Origin: JAEUOS01 sp964470865
GTDB lineage: Bacteria > Pseudomonadota > Gammaproteobacteria > Burkholderiales > JAEUOS01
Length of the DNA: 6,782 nucleotides
NCBI GenBank assembly: GCA_964470865.1
Contig: CAYYFR010000275.1
Span: 1 to 6,782 of the forward strand
Direction: 5' to 3'
Shown: piece after piece, positions 6,041 through 6,782 of the stretch
How positions within the stretch are numbered: the stretch's first letter is position 1
Layout of the letters: every line of letters begins with the position of its first letter
Notes under the pieces: model-generated
Seen by the model: only the letters and a program-made list of their open reading frames with translations
What the model was told of the DNA's origin: nothing
Databases searched by the model: none
Translations under genes and position numbers: made by a program

Positions 6041-6775
6041 GTGTCGATCGGCTGTCATCCGGCAGACAATCACCCGCGGAAATCCTTGCGCCCATACTGC
6101 ATGTCCAGCCTGTTGCAAGCCCTGCGAGCCAGCGCCTGGGGGAAAACCCTGAGCGTCACGGAGCTATCCGCCGCGGCTGACGCGATTGCAGAGAAAAAGG
6201 TGTGTGCGGGTGCCTATGTGTGCCGCAAGGGCGAACCGGTCGACGCCTGGATCGGCGTTATCGATGGCTTGGTCAAGATGAGCAGCCTTTCGCCGCAAGG
6301 CAAGCCGGTCACCTTTACCGGCCTGCCTGCCGGGGGCTGGTTCGGTGAAGGCTCACTGATCAAGCACCCGCAGGCCCGGCTCTACGACGTGGTCGCGGTG
6401 CGCGATTCGCATATCGCCTATCTGCCGCGCGCCGCCTTCCTAGGTCTGCTCGACAGCAGCATCGGCTTCAACCGTTTCCTGTTGCACCAGCTCAACGAGC
6501 GCCTGGGCCAGTTCATCGCCATCGTCGAGAACGACCGCCTGCTGGAGCCTGATGCCCGGGTGGCACGCGCCCTGGCGCAACTGTTCAACCCATTGCTCTA
6601 TCCGGGCACCACCAGCCAGTTGCAGTTGTCGCAAGAGGAAATCGGCCTGCTTTCCGGCGTGTCGCGCCAGCGCGCCAACCGGGCCCTGCAGGTGCTCGAA
6701 AAAGCCGGGCTGCTCAAGGTCGAGTATGGTGGCGTACGGGTGCAAGACGTGGAGGGGTTGAAGCGATTTGGCTAA
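6041..6775 (+). CDS. Crp/Fnr-family transcriptional regulator, divergent from the ligase-transporter operon
   Basis: From a GTG at 6041 the protein has 244 residues. The cyclic-nucleotide-binding-like fold spans about 35-150 (GAYVCRKGEPVDAWIGVIDG at 57-76, GGWFGEGSL at 98-106), then a dimerisation helix (FNRFLLHQLNERLGQFIAIV), then a winged helix-turn-helix at about 195-235 (LSQEEIGLLSGVSRQRANRAL, LEKAGLLKVEYGGVRV). In the ligand pocket E103 and R113 match the Glu and Arg that hold cAMP phosphate in CRP, but the next residue is Leu rather than Ser, so cAMP binding is doubtful. There is no N-terminal FNR-type cysteine cluster. The recognition helix reads SRQRANR where CRP has SRETVGR. Start choice: the GTG has AGGGG 6 nt upstream; the ATG at 6101 has no Shine-Dalgarno but gives 224 residues, closer to family length. 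The first 20 residues look poorly conserved, so 6101 remains quite possible. The likely role is control of the divergent operon, inferred from position. Confidence 0.9.
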   Translation: MSIGCHPADNHPRKSLRPYCMSSLLQALRASAWGKTLSVTELSAAADAIAEKKVCAGAYVCRKGEPVDAWIGVIDGLVKMSSLSPQGKPVTFTGLPAGGWFGEGSLIKHPQARLYDVVAVRDSHIAYLPRAAFLGLLDSSIGFNRFLLHQLNERLGQFIAIVENDRLLEPDARVARALAQLFNPLLYPGTTSQLQLSQEEIGLLSGVSRQRANRALQVLEKAGLLKVEYGGVRVQDVEGLKRFG

Positions 6776-6782
6776 GAAAACG

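Noticed and set aside
5859..6095. A 79-codon N-terminal extension of the ligase
   Set aside because: It would cover the whole divergent control region and overlap the regulator's possible start, matches nothing known in the family, and a good Shine-Dalgarno stands before 5858.

Overview
This window reads as one GC-rich proteobacterial transport locus. It most resembles a betaproteobacterium of the Burkholderiales/Rhodocyclales kind, a placement made from codon use and remembered protein-family resemblance, not from a search. Five genes run leftward on the minus strand: an acyl-CoA synthetase, livG-type ATPase, livH-type permease, livM-type permease and a livK-type periplasmic binding protein that is cut by the left edge. 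One gene, a Crp/Fnr-family regulator, diverges on the plus strand at the right end.

Layout from right to left: the regulator (6041 or 6101 to 6775); a divergent control region of about 180 bases (5859-6040) with overlapping candidate -10 elements and short dyads; the acyl-CoA synthetase (5858 to 3903), whose stop codon shares one base with the livG start; livG (3903-3118); livH (3100-2063); livM (2049-973); an 89-base gap (884-972) holding a stem-loop and an exact FNR-type TTGAT-N4-ATCAA palindrome; then the binding protein (883 to beyond position 1). The second ATPase (LivF) needed for a complete transporter of this family is not in the window and is expected further left.

Working model (inference): the binding protein captures a solute in the periplasm, LivH/LivM with LivG and an off-window LivF import it, and the co-translated ligase converts it to its CoA thioester. 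That coupling suggests a carboxylic acid (fatty, aromatic or dicarboxylic) rather than a branched-chain amino acid, although the permeases and ATPase would be auto-named branched-chain amino acid transporters. The divergent Crp/Fnr protein is the obvious candidate regulator of the operon.

No exotic or plainly undescribed system is visible. The parts most worth a second look are the ligase-transporter coupling, the FNR-type box and hairpin in front of the binding-protein gene, and the unusual recognition helix of the regulator. The only non-coding stretches are 884-972, 5859-6040 and short gaps of under 20 bases; no RNA gene, mobile element, CRISPR array or long repeat was seen.
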